Shown one piece after another: positions 61,956 through 64,000 of a DNA stretch of 64,000 bases. Every line of letters begins with the position of its first letter. Positions within the stretch are counted from its first letter, which is position 1. Under the pieces are notes generated by a model. The model was not told the origin of the DNA. It saw nothing but the letters and a program-made list of their open reading frames with translations, and made no database searches. The stretch is from CAWBVG01 sp963792175 (GTDB lineage: Bacteria; Acidobacteriota; Vicinamibacteria; Vicinamibacterales; CAVVIG01), in NCBI GenBank assembly GCA_963792175.1, contig CAWBVG010000032.1, positions 54,157-118,156 on the forward strand. Direction: 5' to 3'. A program made the translations under genes and the position numbers.

Positions 61956-62317
61956 TTTCTGGACGCGGCGGCCTTCTGCTTCGCCCACCGCAGCTTCTGT
62001 GCGGCCGAAATCTTCGCTCGCGCCGCCGCCGACATCTTGCGCCGGCCGCCCCTGCCCGATCCCTTGGGACGGCCGGGACCGCGCTTCGCGACGTTGCGGC
62101 TGCCGGCTGGCCGGCCGCGGCGGATGATGCGCTCCGCTCCGTGTCCGAGCTGCGTGAGCAGCTTCGATGCCTCGTCGCGCAGCTGCGTCAGCTGCTTGAC
62201 GATGGCTTGTCGCTGGCCCAGCCAGCTGTCGGCCTTGGACCGCGCCGTGCCGAGCACCCGACCAAGGTCTTCTGCGAATTCCTCGAGCTTCCCCGAAGAT
62301 GATGCCGTTCTTGCCAT
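61952..62317 (-). CDS. Small basic AT-hook-like DNA-binding protein
   Basis: Intact 121-residue basic protein. The first 70 residues are helical (LEEFAEDLGRVLGTARSKAD, AIVKQLTQLRDEASKLLTQL). The C-terminus contains AT-hook-like motifs RRGRPAGSRNVAKRGPGRPK, with the RGRP and PGRPKG cores that bind the minor groove, then KMSAAARAKISAAQKLRWAK, an Ala/Lys-rich helix of histone-H1-like type. The ATG at 62317 follows a GGAGGC. It probably binds DNA as a nucleoid or regulatory protein. Coupling by overlap to a secreted hydrolase gene is unexpected. Alternative: a small coiled-coil protein whose tail is simply basic. Confidence 0.8.
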   Translation of the reverse strand: MARTASSSGKLEEFAEDLGRVLGTARSKADSWLGQRQAIVKQLTQLRDEASKLLTQLGHGAERIIRRGRPAGSRNVAKRGPGRPKGSGRGGRRKMSAAARAKISAAQKLRWAKQKAAASRK

Positions 62318-62403
62318 GCCGCCTCCGATGAATGCAAGGATGATGTCGCGTGAGCACACCCCATCCTACACCGCGCGCGGATGACGGCACCCGCGTCCCG
62401 GGG

Positions 62404-62736
62404 TCAGACGTCGATGACGGTTCCCTGCGGAGGCGCTGGAACGGACGGCTGCTGCCGCTTGCGCAATGCGACGACAAGCGCGACGCAACCGGTCCACGTC
62501 GGCAGCATATCGGCGACGGGAAGGAATTCGACGACGAAGGTTGGCAGCAGGAGCGGGTGGAATCCAAGGAGCCGCCACATCAGGACTGCCGCGACGGCGT
62601 CGAGCGCCTGGTCGAAGGCCACCCAACCCAAAGGGCCGGCGAGCAGCTGCAGTCCATCGGTCACAACAGCCGCGACGTACGCGGCGGTGACGCGGCTTCG
62701 AGTGAGCGTGGGCACCTGCAACAGCGAGGAGATCAC
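62404..62736 (-). CDS. Small membrane protein of unknown function
   Basis: Intact 110-residue hydrophobic protein. Likely membrane segments are VTAAYVAAVVTDGLQLLAGP, AFDQALDAVAAVLMWRLLGF, LLLPTFVVEFLPVADMLPTW and a final CVALVVALRKRQ. The end is a short Pro/Gln-rich tail. I do not recognise a characterised family. It lies upstream of the AT-hook gene on the same strand, 86 bases away, and could be in the same transcription unit. It has no signal peptide of the cleaved type. Confidence 0.65.
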   Translation of the reverse strand: MISSLLQVPTLTRSRVTAAYVAAVVTDGLQLLAGPLGWVAFDQALDAVAAVLMWRLLGFHPLLLPTFVVEFLPVADMLPTWTGCVALVVALRKRQQPSVPAPPQGTVIDV

Positions 62737-62792
62737 ATTCCAAGAGTAACTGGAAGGATCGGAGGTGTCGAGCTGAGCGGCAGGCTCACGCG

Positions 62793-62876
62793 GCTTTCAG
62801 CTTTCAGCTTTCAGCTCTCGGCTCTGCTCCGGCGTCAGCTGATAGCTGAGAGCTGATAGCTGATAGCTGATAGCTT
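62793..62876. repeat. GCTTTCAGCT / AGCTGATAGC inverted repeat
   Basis: Between the divergent membrane-protein and flippase genes. Three GCTTTCAGCTTTCAGCT-like words (62793-62825) face four AGCTGATAGCTGATAGC-like words (62836-62876); the two arms pair over about 30 bases with few mismatches. The same word family occurs at 54474. It sits directly before the flippase start codon, so if transcribed it would form a leader hairpin. Confidence 0.65.
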
Positions 62877-62887
62877 TACTGTCTACG

Positions 62888-64000
62888 ATGCCGGTCGCCG
62901 ACACTCTGACAGCCCGAACGACGCGGGCCGCCCGCTGGCGGCTCGTCGGCGCGGTCGTCGGCGCCGGTCTTGCAGTTCGCCGTCGGCGTGCTGCTCGCTC
63001 GCCTCCTCACACCTGCGGACTTCGGTGTCGTCGCGCTCGCGTACGTCGTGCTCGGCCTCGCGCGGCCGCTGTGCGATCTCGGTCTGGGACGCCATCGTCC
63101 AACGCGCCGAGCTCACCGATCGTCATATGCGGAACGGCGTCCACGTTCCCGTGCTCGATGGGGATTGTCGTCGCGGGCGTCATCGTGATCGGCGGCGCCG
63201 CTCGGTCGCGCCGTGATGCGCGACGCGCGGTCGTTCCGGTCCTGCGTGTGCTGTCTGCTGCATTAGCCATTCGAGGCACCGCAATGTGTCGCTGACGCGC
63301 TGCTGCGGCGGCGACTCGAGTTCAGGCGGCAGTTCCTGATCGAAACCGTGCAGCTATGTCGTGGGTTACGGGTGCGTCGCAGTCAGCCTGGCGCTGCTTG
63401 GGTACGGCGTCTGGAGCCTGGTGTGGGGCGGCCTCGCGCAAACGCTGATGTCGTCGATCGCGCAGATCGCTGTGGTCCGACATCCACATCCGTCCGCTGC
63501 TCGCGCGGCCGCGAGCTCGGCGAACTGCTCGGTTTCGGCGCTCGGCGCGCACGAGAGCGGCTGTGTGAACTACGTGGCGCTCAACGGCGACTACTTCGTC
63601 GTCGGCCGACTGATGGGCGCCGTCAGCCTGGGACTCTACAGTCGCGCCTATGGGTTGATGAACCTGCCGCACACCTACGCGGCGAGCGTCATGTCGAGCG
63701 TCATGTTTCCGGCGTTCGCCAGGTGCAGAGAGAGCCTGCGCGTGTGCGCTCCGGCTATCTGCTGGTGACGCGGCTCACGGCGATCGTCGCGGCGCCGGCG
63801 ATGGCGACCATGGCGATTGTCGCTCCGCATCTGGTGCGCGGCTCTCTACGGGCCTCAATGGATCGGAGCGGTGGTGCCGCTGCAGATCCTCTCCATCGCC
63901 GGTTACTTTCGCGCGCTCTACCATCTCGGAGGGATCGTCGCGCAAAGCCTTGGACGGGTCTACGGGGAGCTGTGGCGCCAGGTCGCCTATGCAGCCTTGG
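62888..64000 (+). CDS. Polysaccharide flippase (Wzx/MOP family), partial and frameshifted
   Basis: Multi-pass inner-membrane protein that would flip lipid-linked oligosaccharide across the membrane. The start (ATG at 62888) gives LTARTTRAARWRLVGAVVGA, then after a shift near 62970 LQFAVGVLLARLLTPADFGV and VALAYVVLGLARPLCDLGLG, the typical first helices. Later parts read VAVSLALLGYGVWSLVWGGL, NGDYFVVGRLMGAVSLGLYS and VMSSVMFPAFAR, and beyond 63768 RLTAIVAAPAMATMAIVAPH, RALYGPQWIGAVVPLQILSI. Shifts near 63085, 63150-63290, 63350, 63480, 63720 and 63840 are needed. The gene runs off the window, so neighbours in a polysaccharide cluster are not visible. The nearby bactofilin and hydrolase fit with an export role. 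Confidence 0.78.

Noticed and set aside
1..64000. Search for tRNA, rRNA, riboswitches and mobile elements
   Set aside because: No cloverleaf with a tRNA T-loop, no rRNA core sequence, and no transposase or integrase motif was noticed by eye; a covariance-model search would be needed to be certain.

Overview
The window looks like chromosomal DNA from a high-GC member of the Acidobacteriota, most likely the class Vicinamibacteria (former subdivision 6). The evidence is the combination of an Oar-type TonB-dependent receptor with a carboxypeptidase-regulatory N-terminus, four large FtsX/MacB-type permeases of the acidobacterial ADOP kind (two preceded by PadR regulators), a PQQ-enzyme/cytochrome c pair, many Tat-exported enzymes and an abundance of PAS/GAF sensor kinases. 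I saw no rRNA, tRNA, CRISPR array, insertion sequence or phage gene.

A technical feature dominates the left and middle parts. Many evident genes are broken by single-base frameshifts: mutM, the protein kinase/ATPase, the BNR protein, the lamin-tail protein, the aldolase, two permeases, the VIT protein and CheR. Stretches at about 15.5-24.5 kb and 56.5-62.3 kb read almost cleanly. Conserved family sequence continues across each shift, so I interpret most shifts as assembly or base-calling errors and give merged gene limits, naming the breaks.

Layout. 0-6.7 kb: exported dienelactone hydrolase, mutM, a Ser/Thr kinase-AAA ATPase-TPR regulator and an aldose-1-epimerase-like protein. 6.8-14.5 kb: a giant BNR-repeat/choice-of-anchor surface protein and a TonB-dependent receptor. 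14.5-18.2 kb: a Tat-exported sugar isomerase/epimerase-like protein on the minus strand, then a diheme cytochrome c-PQQ dehydrogenase operon. 18.2-24.5 kb: a PAS/GAF sensor kinase with a C-terminal receiver, a cytochrome c and an ADOP permease. 24.7-28.3 kb: a cell-surface protein with three lamin-tail domains. 28.3-32.9 kb: NUDIX hydrolase, amidohydrolase, enolase-superfamily dehydratase and HpcH/HpaI-type aldolase, three of which suit sugar-acid or small-molecule catabolism. 32.9-36.8 kb: hybrid sensor kinase and a subtilisin-like protease. 37-43.3 kb: two PadR-ADOP pairs, each with an inverted-repeat operator candidate. 43.4-47.4 kb: an archaeal-type flap endonuclease (FEN-1), then a VIT/VWA protein with a C-terminal sorting signal overlapping an exosortase gene. 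47.5-50.7 kb: DinB, LolA-like and two-domain VOC proteins. 50.7-54.5 kb: a CheB/CheR-PAS signalling cassette and a receiver protein with Glu in place of the phospho-acceptor Asp. 54.6-59 kb: an aldo/keto reductase fused to a P-loop kinase and a degenerate HAD phosphatase, then a fourth ADOP permease. 59.1-64 kb: MFS transporter, bactofilin, SGNH hydrolase, AT-hook protein, small membrane protein and a polysaccharide flippase running off the window.

The most noteworthy items are the FEN-1 gene, the dedicated exosortase/VIT-substrate pair, the reductase-kinase-phosphatase fusion, and several families of intergenic inverted repeats built from short repeated words that sit at gene ends.
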